A DNA stretch of 49,146 nt from JAHEEL01 sp039715165 (GTDB lineage: Bacteria > Actinomycetota > Acidimicrobiia > Spongiisociales > UBA5794): the NCBI GenBank assembly GCA_039715165.1, contig JBDLHX010000007.1, positions 1 to 49,146 of the forward strand, written 5' to 3'. Each line of letters starts with the position of its first letter. The stretch's first letter is position 1. Positions 7,648 to 15,789 of the stretch are shown one piece after another. Under the pieces are notes generated by a model, which was not told the DNA's origin, made no database searches, and was given only the letters and a program-made list of their open reading frames with translations. A program made the position numbers and the translations under genes.

Positions 7648-8244
7648 ATGAGCTCGAAGACCAAGAAGCGCGGAGGCAAGAAAACGCCGGGTCAGGCTGG
7701 TGGGGAATCGCCGTGGCCGAAACGGCTGATCTGGATTGCCGGCACCGTTCTGGTCCTCGGTCTCGTCGCCGTTGTGTTCTTCAGCAATCCGGCGCTGCGA
7801 GGCATTCCCGAAGGAACCGAACAAGTCGCCGTCGCAGCACCCGCGCATGTCGACGGTGACCTCCACGACGACGGCGAAGTGCCGGCCGGCGGTCCGCACG
7901 ACGAGATCTGGCAGAACTGCGGCTTCTACGACACGGAGGTGCGGTCCGAGAACGCCGTTCACTCGCTCGAACACGGGGCCGTCTGGATCACCTACGAACC
8001 CGGCCTCGCCGAAGATCAGCTCCGGCAACTCAGAGGATTCACCCGGGGAACCGACAAGGTTCTGGTGAGCCCGGTCGCAGGCCAGGACTCACCCATCATC
8101 GTGACGGCCTGGGCGAACCAACTCGAACTCACCGACGCAGACGATGACCGCCTCGCCCAGTTCGTCAACGAGTTCGAAGGCTCACTCGACGCACCAGAAC
8201 CCGGCGGTCGCTGCAACGGCGGCATCGGTTCCCCGGTGTCCTGA
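7648..8244 (+). CDS. DUF3105 family membrane-anchored protein
   Basis: A 198-residue protein starting at an ATG with AAGGAG upstream. It has a Lys-rich cytoplasmic N-terminus, one transmembrane helix (~28-50) and an extracytoplasmic domain with the DUF3105 hallmarks: GGPHDEIWQNCGFYD and HSLEHGAVWITYEP, rich in conserved His. The family is common in actinobacteria, its biochemical function is unknown, and the paired His residues suggest metal binding. Placement 83 bases after copB and 10 bases before a cytochrome lipoprotein suggests envelope metal or redox work. Confidence 0.82.
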   Translation: MSSKTKKRGGKKTPGQAGGESPWPKRLIWIAGTVLVLGLVAVVFFSNPALRGIPEGTEQVAVAAPAHVDGDLHDDGEVPAGGPHDEIWQNCGFYDTEVRSENAVHSLEHGAVWITYEPGLAEDQLRQLRGFTRGTDKVLVSPVAGQDSPIIVTAWANQLELTDADDDRLAQFVNEFEGSLDAPEPGGRCNGGIGSPVS

Positions 8245-8254
8245 GGACGGGACG

Positions 8255-8764
8255 ATGATTGATCGACGAGCCGCGGGACCGGTGCTGCTCCTTGCCGCAG
8301 CACTGGTCGTATCCGCCTGCACCTCGGGTACGAACACGGGCTCGACACTGGTCCCGCCGCTGACTCCCGGTGGGACTGCTGCGGATCCGGTCCCGCCCAC
8401 TCCTCAACTCGATGCCGTCCGAGTCGAGGAAGGAGAAGCGCTCTACGGCCAGTACTGCTCCTCATGCCACGGAGCCGACCTCAGCGGAGACCCGGAGTGG
8501 AAGACCCCCAATGCCGACGGAAGCTACCGGCCCCCGCCCCACGACAGCAGCGGGCACACGTGGCACCACTCCGACGGATTGCTCCTGACCATCACACGCG
8601 ACGGCAGCGACTTCCCCGAGAGCCGGATGCCGTCGTTCGGAGCCACCCTCACCGACGACGAGATCGCCGCCATCTTCGAGTTCATCAAGGCATCGTGGGG
8701 ACCCGAAGAGCGGGACATCCAGTGGCGAGTCACATGGAACGAGGAGAACCGTGAACAGAGCTGA
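8255..8764 (+). CDS. cytochrome c lipoprotein
   Basis: The 169-residue protein has a signal ending in a lipobox (VVSAC), a Pro/Thr linker, then a cytochrome c domain. CSSCH at 68-72 is the haem-attachment motif and SRMPSFG carries the likely axial Met, followed by the usual DDEIAAIFEFIK helix. A His-rich loop (HDSSGHTWHHSDG) lies between haem motif and Met; similar loops occur in DUF3105-associated and copper-linked cytochromes. It is presumably anchored to the outer face of the cytoplasmic membrane and co-transcribed with the DUF3105 gene. Confidence 0.87.
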   Translation: MIDRRAAGPVLLLAAALVVSACTSGTNTGSTLVPPLTPGGTAADPVPPTPQLDAVRVEEGEALYGQYCSSCHGADLSGDPEWKTPNADGSYRPPPHDSSGHTWHHSDGLLLTITRDGSDFPESRMPSFGATLTDDEIAAIFEFIKASWGPEERDIQWRVTWNEENREQS

Positions 8765-8870
8765 TCACTCACACCGAGCAATCCCTCCACCGCTGCAGAA
8801 GGAGACCGCAGCGTGATGTCACCGTGCCGCTGCGTGCCCCCGTTTCGTCGACCCCGCGTATGGTTGAACC

Positions 8871-10478
8871 GTGTCCACACCTGAGGTCTCTCGCCGCGCG
8901 TTCCTCACGCTGTCCGGAAGTGCCGTCGGCGCGTTCGTTGTTGCTGCGTGCGTGCCGAAAACCGGAGTGATCGAGCCCTCATCGACATCGTCAACGGCGA
9001 GTTCCACGGCTCCCGCCGTAGGCGGCCCGGTCGATGTTGAGATCGCGATGCGAGCGGTCTCGGACCGGTTCGAGATCCGGCCGGGGATCGAGACCGATGT
9101 GTGGCGTCTCGTCGCCGAGGTCACCGATGGAGATGCGGCGGTGGTCGAACCGATCGCCGGTTCGTACCTCGGACCGACGCTGCGTCTGAGGCAAGGCCAA
9201 CGCGTCCGGATCGTGTTCGACAACGAGATCCCCGAAGAGACGATCGTGCACTGGCACGGCCTCGATGTGCCTGAGGACATGGACGGACACCCGCGTTTCG
9301 CCGTCCCCGAGGGCGGCCGCTACGAGTACGAGTTCACTGTCGTGAATCGGGCGGGCACGTATTGGTATCACCCGCATCCTCACGGTCGAACGGGGCCTCA
9401 GGTCTATGCCGGAATGGCCGGTCTCTTCCTCGTTAGCGATGAGGAGGAAGATGCGTTGTCGCTCCCGAGCGGCGAGTTCGAACTCCCAATGGTCCTCCAG
9501 GATCGGACCTTCGACGGTGAACGCCTGGTCTATCTGCCGAACGGGATGATGGACCAGATGATGGGGTTCCTGGGTGACGAGATCCTCGTCAACGGCCGTC
9601 CCGATGCTGCGTTTCGTGTCGCCTCTCGCTCCCACCGGCTCCGCATTCTCAACGGATCGAACGCCCGCATTTACAAGCTCGGTTGGGACGACGGGACACC
9701 ACTGGTCGTCCTTGCCACGGACGGGGGACTACTCGAAGCGCCAGCAACGCGACCGTATGTGACACTGGGGCCGGCCGAACGCGTCGATCTCTGGGTCGAC
9801 TTCGAAGCCGACGCGACCGGGACCAGGAGGAAACTCGTCAGCCTCCCATTCGAATCGCCACAGATGATGGGCGGCATGATGGGCTCCACCTCGTCGATCC
9901 CGAATGGAGCTGCATTCGACATCGCCTCATTCGACGTGGAACGCGACGCAGCATCGACCGATCCGCTCCCGGCCCGCCTCTCAGACCTTGGTCTGTCTTC
10001 AGTGGACGACGCCGTCAACCCGGACGCAGCACGAACGATCGTGCTCGCAATGGCACGGGGTTCATGGACACTCAACGGTCGAACGTTCCAGATGACGGAG
10101 GTCTCCCCGGAAGAGACCGTGCAATTCGGCACGACCGAGGTGTGGGAGTTCTTCAACGCCGGCGGCGGCATGGGAGGTATGGGCGGGGGCATGGGCAGGG
10201 GCATGCAGGAAGGGCTCGCTCACCCAATGCACATGCACGGCCAACAATTCCAAGTGCTCGAACGCTCGATCGACGACGCCGGTCGCGCCGCCTGGGAGAG
10301 CGTCCGAGAGGGATATGTAGACGAAGGCTGGAAAGACACGGTCCTTGTGATGCCCGGCGAGCGGGTCCGGATACTTCGCCGGTTCACCGGATTCCCAGGG
10401 CTCTTCCTCTATCACTGCCACATCCTCGAGCACGAAGACATGGGGATGATGCGCAACTTCCGCATCGCCACGACATGA
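8871..10478 (+). CDS. Tat-exported multicopper oxidase (CueO/CopA-like), Met-rich
   Basis: The 535-residue protein starts with GTG and carries a twin-arginine signal (SRRAFLTL), with a Cys that could also be lipidated. The copper-binding motifs occur in order: HWHG near 127, WYHPHPHG near 166, HPMHMHG near 450 and HCHILEHEDMGM near 515, which supplies the type 1 Cys, His and axial Met. Met-rich stretches (MMDQMMG, MMGGMMG, then Gly/Met repeats around 435-445) resemble those used by CueO and CopA to capture Cu(I). It should oxidise Cu(I) outside the cytoplasm using O2. It is downstream of copB in the same run. Confidence 0.92.
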   Translation: MSTPEVSRRAFLTLSGSAVGAFVVAACVPKTGVIEPSSTSSTASSTAPAVGGPVDVEIAMRAVSDRFEIRPGIETDVWRLVAEVTDGDAAVVEPIAGSYLGPTLRLRQGQRVRIVFDNEIPEETIVHWHGLDVPEDMDGHPRFAVPEGGRYEYEFTVVNRAGTYWYHPHPHGRTGPQVYAGMAGLFLVSDEEEDALSLPSGEFELPMVLQDRTFDGERLVYLPNGMMDQMMGFLGDEILVNGRPDAAFRVASRSHRLRILNGSNARIYKLGWDDGTPLVVLATDGGLLEAPATRPYVTLGPAERVDLWVDFEADATGTRRKLVSLPFESPQMMGGMMGSTSSIPNGAAFDIASFDVERDAASTDPLPARLSDLGLSSVDDAVNPDAARTIVLAMARGSWTLNGRTFQMTEVSPEETVQFGTTEVWEFFNAGGGMGGMGGGMGRGMQEGLAHPMHMHGQQFQVLERSIDDAGRAAWESVREGYVDEGWKDTVLVMPGERVRILRRFTGFPGLFLYHCHILEHEDMGMMRNFRIATT

Positions 10479-10533
10479 CCCGGCAACGTCACCTCAGAGC
10501 CGAGGCTCGCTCCCAACCGAGAGGCAACAACCT

Positions 10534-11079
10534 ATGAGACGCGCAATCGCCCTTCCCCTCCTGGTCGTGTTCGGGCTGGTCGCCGCTGCGTGCAGCGACG
10601 GGGCCACCGATACGGGTGTCGCTTCGCTCGATGCCGACACCGGCGACATCCAGACGCAGAGTGACGACGGATCAATCGTGGGCGAGGAATCCGTTCTGGC
10701 GTTCACCGCGTGCCTGCGAGACGAGGGGCTCAACGTCGACGATCCGGCCGTCGATGCGGAAGGAAACCTGGTACCTCCGACTCCCCACGCCATTGCTGCG
10801 GAGACGCTCGATATGGCAGCCGTCCACTCGGCGTTCGATGTCTGTCAGGGACTCCTCGACAATGTGACGTTCGGTCTCAGTACAGAGGACCTCACCGGAC
10901 GTGAGGACGAACTTCTCGCTTTCGCCGTGTGCATGCGCGAGAACGGCTACGAGATGCCCGACCCGGACTTCTCCGACAATGGGCACAGCGGAGCCGGACC
11001 ATTCGGTGATGCCCTCGATACCGACGATCCGGCCTTCCAGACCGCTGCTCAATCGTGCGAAGGAATCATCGGTGGCTGA
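10534..11079 (+). CDS. actinobacterial lipoprotein with repeated FxxCMRExG motifs
   Basis: The 181-residue protein has a signal peptide and lipobox (VAAAC, Cys20). Two related segments follow: LAFTACLRDEGLNVDDP and LAFAVCMRENGYEMPDP, each with one Cys, plus two later Cys residues. Proteins with this CMRENG-PDP signature are frequent in actinobacteria beside exporters and oxidases; I know of no proven function. The duplicated motif suggests an internal repeat and perhaps paired disulfides. Its place between the multicopper oxidase and the thioredoxin-like gene hints at a periplasmic-side role in metal handling. Confidence 0.7.
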   Translation: MRRAIALPLLVVFGLVAAACSDGATDTGVASLDADTGDIQTQSDDGSIVGEESVLAFTACLRDEGLNVDDPAVDAEGNLVPPTPHAIAAETLDMAAVHSAFDVCQGLLDNVTFGLSTEDLTGREDELLAFAVCMRENGYEMPDPDFSDNGHSGAGPFGDALDTDDPAFQTAAQSCEGIIGG

Positions 11080-11150
11080 CGTCCCGAGCCCGCATCGGAT
11101 CCGCGACAGATTGGGCGCCCAGTCTCTGTTGGGTCGATAGGTCCGCCACC

Positions 11151-11462
11151 ATGGAAGTCTCGCTGCTCTACTTCGATGGGTGCCCCAATCACGCTGAGGC
11201 CGCGTCGCTGCTCGAGGCCCTGCTCGACGAGGCCGGTTGGACTGGAGAGATCAAACTCGTCAACGTCGATTCGCCCGAGCGGGCCGACGAGTTGGGATTC
11301 CGAGGGTCGCCGACGGTGTGGCTCGACGGCGTTGATCCATTCCTCGATCCCGAAGCGCCCGTCGGTTTGAGTTGCCGCATCTACGCCACGGAATCGGGGT
11401 ATCAGGGCACACCGCCGGAGCAAGAACTGCGGACAGCGATTGCACGCCGCATCGGCACCTGA
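11151..11462 (+). CDS. small thioredoxin-fold protein
   Basis: A 103-residue protein with a thioredoxin-like start (VSLLYFDGCPNH). Only one Cys is present where thioredoxins have CxxC. A cis-Pro region (FRGSPTVWLDG) and a late Cys (LSCRIYATESG) follow. Similar one-domain proteins sit near mercury and copper resistance genes. It is probably a thiol-binding or redox partner of metal resistance, but the missing second active-site Cys argues against ordinary disulfide reductase activity. The start is an ATG with only a weak ribosome-binding site. Confidence 0.7.
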   Translation: MEVSLLYFDGCPNHAEAASLLEALLDEAGWTGEIKLVNVDSPERADELGFRGSPTVWLDGVDPFLDPEAPVGLSCRIYATESGYQGTPPEQELRTAIARRIGT

Positions 11463-11480
11463 TCAACGACGGATTGCGGG

Positions 11481-12125
11481 CTATGGGTTGCCTGGGCCCG
11501 CTGCTCTGAGGGTCTGATCGATCGCGACTGCGCGCAGCGCGGCGTACATCGCCGATTTGTCGAATGCTCCGATCGGCAACGGAAGCTCGAGGCTGATTGC
11601 ACCTTCCTCGGCGTGTGAAGGTGTGGCCCCGAGCTTCGTAAGGGACTCGAGGACTTGCCGATTGGAGGAGGAGACGTAGGAGCGGAAGCGGTCGATCCCA
11701 TTCTCGAGGGCGGCATCAGCGAGGGCTTGGAGAAGGATGCGACCCAGCCCCTTGCGTTGGTGTTGGTCGACGACGGCGATTGCAGCTTCAGCGACTGCGG
11801 GGTCGTTCGGGTCGCGAATGTACCGTGCGATCCCGACGCCGGGCGGGTCGGGTGTGTCGAGCGTTTCCGCAGCCCAGGCGAAGTGATCGGAGTAGTCGAT
11901 CTCGGTGAGGTAGGTGAGTTCCGGGCCGCTGAGCTCCGACTTGGCCTGGAGGAAGCGGAGGTATCGGGAGTTGGGCGAAAGCTGTTTCCAGCCCTCCGCG
12001 AGGCGCTGTTTGTCCTTGGGTGCGATGGGCCGGATCCGGACGGGGGTTCCGTCGCTTAAGACCGCGGTGAAGGAGAGGCGCTCAACGAAGTCGTCGATTT
12101 CCTGGCTGGTCTTGTCGTTCTCCAT
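11481..12125 (-). CDS. GNAT-family (probable protein) acetyltransferase
   Basis: A 214-residue GNAT enzyme. The start region (LSDGTPVRIRPIAPKDKQRL) and LSPNSRYLRFL resemble the acetyltransferase domain of Pat-type protein lysine acetylases such as mycobacterial Rv0998. QRKGLGRILLQALADAA is the acetyl-CoA pyrophosphate-binding motif. It is divergent from an acyl-CoA synthetase gene, and AMP-forming acyl-CoA synthetases are the classical substrates of such enzymes, being switched off by acetylation of the C-terminal Lys. There is no cyclic-nucleotide-binding domain, unlike Rv0998, although an adenylate cyclase gene lies 4 kb away. The start chosen is the ATG at 12125; a CACAAT -10-like box lies six bases upstream. 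Confidence 0.8.
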   Translation of the reverse strand: MENDKTSQEIDDFVERLSFTAVLSDGTPVRIRPIAPKDKQRLAEGWKQLSPNSRYLRFLQAKSELSGPELTYLTEIDYSDHFAWAAETLDTPDPPGVGIARYIRDPNDPAVAEAAIAVVDQHQRKGLGRILLQALADAALENGIDRFRSYVSSSNRQVLESLTKLGATPSHAEEGAISLELPLPIGAFDKSAMYAALRAVAIDQTLRAAGPGNP

Positions 12126-12296
12126 GGGCGCATTGTGGCCGGGTCGGACGGTTGGCGCCACATAGTCGACGTGCGTTGTGGGCTCGTGGACGAGTGCGGT
12201 TCGGTTGGCTCGCACATTGACGGCAACGCGATCGGGAAGGAGCATCTGATCGTTCGTCGGTAGGATCGCCACGGCCGAAACGGAGGGCGAGGCAGA
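12126..12296. promoter_or_regulatory. divergent intergenic region, acetyltransferase / acyl-CoA synthetase
   Basis: 171 bases shared by the two divergent 5' ends. A -10-like CACAAT faces the acetyltransferase and a TAGGAT (12261-12266) faces the synthetase, but neither has a convincing -35. No palindromic operator was seen. Confidence 0.3.
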
Positions 12297-14084
12297 ATGA
12301 AGGCGTTCACCACCCAAGGCGATGTGTCTGTGTCGCCTACCGACAACGTCGTTTCCGCGCTGCTGTCTCGCGCCGAGACCGCTCCCGATCACCCCGCACT
12401 GGCCTATCGGAGTAGCGGCGGCTTCGTGGACATCAGCACGGCTGCTTTCGCCGCGGAAGTGAGAGAGGTGGCTGCGGGCATCGTTGCCCTCGGTCTCGAG
12501 CCCGGAACGCGGATCTCGTTGTTCTCAGCCACACGGTGGGAATTCACTCTCTTCGACTACGCGATCTGGGCGTCGGGCTGCGCTGCGGTCACGATCTACG
12601 AATCGTCGTCCGCCCAACAAGTGGAGTGGATCGTCGGCAACTCGGACTCGCAGATGATCATCTGCGAGACCGAGGCACACCGAGCCGTCTTCGACTCCGT
12701 GGCCGGCCGCGTCGCCGACTGCTCCACCGCCTTCGTCATCGAGGACGGCGCTGTCGGCCAGTTGAAGGCCCTGGCAACTGACGAGGCGCGAGCAGAGGTC
12801 GATCGACGCGTCAGTGCCATCAAGCACGGCGATCTCGCATCGCTCGTCTACACGTCGGGAACGACCGGGAAGCCAAAGGGATGTGTGCTGACCCACGGCA
12901 ACTTCATCTGGGAATCTCGTCAGCTCGAGGTCATGGCGCCGCAGGTGATAAACGCGAGGCAACGGCAGTTGATGTTTCTACCTCTTGCGCACGTCTGGGC
13001 GCGACTCGTTGAGGTGGCATGTGTGTCGAGTGGAGTCACGATCTACTACTCGACTGGGATCCCGCAGCTGATGGAAGAGATGGCCATCGTCAAGCCAACC
13101 TGGGTCTTCAGTGTGCCGAGGGTGTTCGAGAAGATCTACAACGCCGCCAAGCAGAAGGCCGATTCAGAGGGCAAGGGCAGGGTCTTCGATCGTGCCGTCA
13201 GGGTCGCGATCGACTACTCGACGACCCTCGACTCAACCGGTCCCGGTCCGTGGACCAGGCTTCAGCATGCGTTGTTCGACAGGTTGGTGTACGCAAAGCT
13301 GCGGGCGGTTCTTGGTGGCGAGGCGGAGTATGCGTTTTCGGGTGGGGCGCCCCTGGGGGTTCGGCTCGCGCATTTCTTCCGTGGGATCGGCATCACCGCC
13401 CTCGAAGGCTATGGGCTCACCGAGACGACAGCAGGTGCGACACAGAACACCCCAGACGCGATGCGGATTGGGTCGGTCGGGAGACCATTCCCCGGCACAT
13501 CGATCAAGATCGCCGACGACGGCGAGGTCATGATCAAGGGTGGCCAGATCTTCTCGGGCTATTGGAAGAACGCAGCAGCAACCGAGGAGGCGCTGGAGCC
13601 GGACGGATGGTTCCACTCAGGAGACCTCGGCGAGATTGACGACGACGGGTTTCTGTCCATCACTGGACGAAAGAAGGAGATCATTGTCACCGCCGGGGGC
13701 AAGAACGTGGCGCCCGCCGTCCTCGAGGATCGAATCCGCGCCCACCCGCTCATCAGCCAGGTGGTGGTGGTTGGCGAAGCGAAGCCCTTCATTGCGGCAC
13801 TTGTCACCATCGACGAGGATTTCCTTCCGGCCTGGGCATCGGCCAACGGTAAGACAGGCACCGCCCTGGCGGATCTCGTCGATGACTCTGATCTCAACGC
13901 GGCAGTGCAGTCGGCGATCGACGACGGCAACAACGCGGTGTCCAGGGCCGAGGCAATCAAGACGTACAGGGTGCTTCCACAAGACCTGACGATTGAGGCC
14001 GGAGAGTTGACTCCTACCCTCAAAGTGCGGAGGGAGATCGTGGCCAGGAAATATGAGGCCGTGATCGCCGACATCTACGCGTAG
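12297..14084 (+). CDS. long-chain acyl-CoA synthetase (AMP-forming)
   Basis: The 595-residue enzyme has the AMP-binding P-loop YTSGTTGKPKG near residue 186, the GYGLTETTAG motif, the SGDLGEIDDDGFLSITGRKK hinge and a C-terminal Lys in LTPTLKVRR (K576). The architecture is that of FadD15-like long-chain fatty-acid:CoA ligases, which make acyl-CoA for degradation or lipid synthesis. A purine-rich GGAGGGCGAGG lies upstream of the ATG. The last ten bases overlap the end of the convergent AraC gene. The catalytic Lys is the likely acetylation target of the neighbouring GNAT enzyme, which is inference. Confidence 0.92.
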   Translation: MKAFTTQGDVSVSPTDNVVSALLSRAETAPDHPALAYRSSGGFVDISTAAFAAEVREVAAGIVALGLEPGTRISLFSATRWEFTLFDYAIWASGCAAVTIYESSSAQQVEWIVGNSDSQMIICETEAHRAVFDSVAGRVADCSTAFVIEDGAVGQLKALATDEARAEVDRRVSAIKHGDLASLVYTSGTTGKPKGCVLTHGNFIWESRQLEVMAPQVINARQRQLMFLPLAHVWARLVEVACVSSGVTIYYSTGIPQLMEEMAIVKPTWVFSVPRVFEKIYNAAKQKADSEGKGRVFDRAVRVAIDYSTTLDSTGPGPWTRLQHALFDRLVYAKLRAVLGGEAEYAFSGGAPLGVRLAHFFRGIGITALEGYGLTETTAGATQNTPDAMRIGSVGRPFPGTSIKIADDGEVMIKGGQIFSGYWKNAAATEEALEPDGWFHSGDLGEIDDDGFLSITGRKKEIIVTAGGKNVAPAVLEDRIRAHPLISQVVVVGEAKPFIAALVTIDEDFLPAWASANGKTGTALADLVDDSDLNAAVQSAIDDGNNAVSRAEAIKTYRVLPQDLTIEAGELTPTLKVRREIVARKYEAVIADIYA

Positions 14085-15007
14085 TGCAACGCCGTGCTGC
14101 CCGAGGGCGTTGACGGCTCCTGCTGAACTGCCTTGCGGAATTCGCCCGGCGTAACGCCGAATGCTCCGGAGAACGACTGGGAGAAATGGCTTCGACTCGC
14201 GAAACCGACCTCGGTGGCAATGGAGCCGACGGATTTCTGTGTTGTCCGCAGCATCTCCGCTGATCGTCTCAACCGAATCTGTCGAACGAAGGCCATCGGA
14301 GTGTCGTTGAAGCACTTCTTGAATCGGGCTGAGAACGCCGAACGGCTCATCATCGCCGTCAATGCCATCGACTGAACAGTGTGCGGGTCCGCAGGATGAT
14401 CGAGGACCTCAGCGACAGCAGCGCTCATGCGGGCATCCTCGAGTCCGTCGAGAAACGTGAGGCCGCTGTCCTCGGTGCCCTTGAGTCGCCGCAAGAGCAG
14501 TACCAGGCACTGGCGCATGAGAGCCTCGATCATGCCGAGACTGCCCTCGGAGTGTTCTCGGGACTCCTCGAGGATCATCTCGAAAAGCAGACGCATGGTC
14601 TTCGAGTCGGAGAAGTCGACCGTGATCGGGTCCTTGATGCCATCGAAGAGGCTGATCCCTTCCCCGTAGACAGCCTGAATGCGACCGCATGCGACGACGA
14701 AGTCGGCACCACCGGCGGGGTCCCCGACGAGCCGCTCGCCCCCTGGAATGCTGAGATCCTCGGCTGCGGTGTCATCGCCGCGCGAGCCCTCCAGAATGTG
14801 TCTCCGTTTCACGAGGGCGAGCGTGTACTTGGAGATCTCGGGCCCCGGCGCTCTCCCCATGTTGATCCGTCCCGATCCCGCCAGCACGAAGTGGATCGTC
14901 ACCCAGCCGAGCTCACCGATCGGGAGACGCGATCCGCTGGCCACTTCGCACATGGCAAAAGGGCCAACCGAGACGTGGAGATCCTTCATCAGCCGGTCCA
15001 GCAGCAT
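14075..15007 (-). CDS. AraC-family transcriptional regulator
   Basis: A 310-residue protein with an N-terminal cupin-like ligand domain of the AraC_binding_2/Cupin_6 type (residues ~10-180; GWVTIHFVLAGSG) and a C-terminal double helix-turn-helix (~200-295; MSRSAFSARFKKCFNDTP, then SVGSIATEVGFASRSHFSQS). It would bind a small ligand and activate promoters. It is divergent from the isochorismatase-family gene across 130 bases and its 3' end overlaps the synthetase by 10 bases. The isochorismatase gene is the most likely regulated neighbour; no operator could be recognised. Confidence 0.9.
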   Translation of the reverse strand: MLLDRLMKDLHVSVGPFAMCEVASGSRLPIGELGWVTIHFVLAGSGRINMGRAPGPEISKYTLALVKRRHILEGSRGDDTAAEDLSIPGGERLVGDPAGGADFVVACGRIQAVYGEGISLFDGIKDPITVDFSDSKTMRLLFEMILEESREHSEGSLGMIEALMRQCLVLLLRRLKGTEDSGLTFLDGLEDARMSAAVAEVLDHPADPHTVQSMALTAMMSRSAFSARFKKCFNDTPMAFVRQIRLRRSAEMLRTTQKSVGSIATEVGFASRSHFSQSFSGAFGVTPGEFRKAVQQEPSTPSGSTALHYA

Positions 15008-15137
15008 CGCTCAAGCGTATAGGCGCCAATCCCGGCCGTCTGGACGAATCCGAACATCTGAGCCACCAAATCACACACGAGATCGGACAACCTGTCTGGC
15101 AAGCGACGCCCGGGGAGGGCGAGAAGGGAAAGGGAGC

Positions 15138-15779
15138 ATGGGCAGCAACGGAACGGCTCTCGTTATCACGGATCCGCAGAACGACTTCCTCAGCTCCGAC
15201 GGGGTCACGTGGGGACTCGTCGGCAGGAACGTCACGGAGAACAACACTGTGGCGAACATCCAGAGCCTGCTGGAAGCGGCCAAGGCATCGGGGATGCCGG
15301 TGTTCGTGTCGCCCCACTACTACTACCCGAGCGACCACGGCTGGCAGTTCGGTGGGACTGTGGAAGCGATGATGCACGACATCAACATGTTCGATCGCTC
15401 CGGTCAGTTGACGATGGAGGGCTTCGACGGATCCGGGGCGGATTGGCTCGACGAGTACAAGAAGTACATCGACGACGGTGAGACGGTCGTCGTCAGCCCA
15501 CACAAGGTGTACGGACCGGAGAGCAACGACCTTGCCCTGCAGCTTCGCAAGCGAGGCATCAGCAAGGTGATCCTTGCCGGCATGTCGGCGAATCTGTGTG
15601 TGGAGGCCCACATGCGCGAGCTCACCGAGGATGGCTTCGAGGTCACCGTTGTCAAGGACGCCACAGCGGCGGCGCAGCATCCGGAGCTCGGAGACGGGTA
15701 CGCCGCGGCGCTGATCAACTTCGGGTTCATCGCCAGCGAAGTCCTCGACACGGACGCCGCGGTGGCGGCGATCAGCTGA
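15138..15779 (+). CDS. isochorismatase-family cysteine hydrolase
   Basis: A 213-residue alpha/beta hydrolase with Asp12 in VITDPQNDF, a Lys in SPHKVYGP and the nucleophile Cys154 in MSANLCVEAHMREL, forming the Asp-Lys-Cys triad of the family. The family includes nicotinamidase, N-carbamoylsarcosine amidase and isochorismatase; the substrate cannot be assigned from sequence. AAAGGGAG precedes the ATG. It is divergent from the AraC regulator and followed ten bases later by the cyclase gene. Confidence 0.87.
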   Translation: MGSNGTALVITDPQNDFLSSDGVTWGLVGRNVTENNTVANIQSLLEAAKASGMPVFVSPHYYYPSDHGWQFGGTVEAMMHDINMFDRSGQLTMEGFDGSGADWLDEYKKYIDDGETVVVSPHKVYGPESNDLALQLRKRGISKVILAGMSANLCVEAHMRELTEDGFEVTVVKDATAAAQHPELGDGYAAALINFGFIASEVLDTDAAVAAIS

Positions 15780-15789
15780 CACCCGGGCC

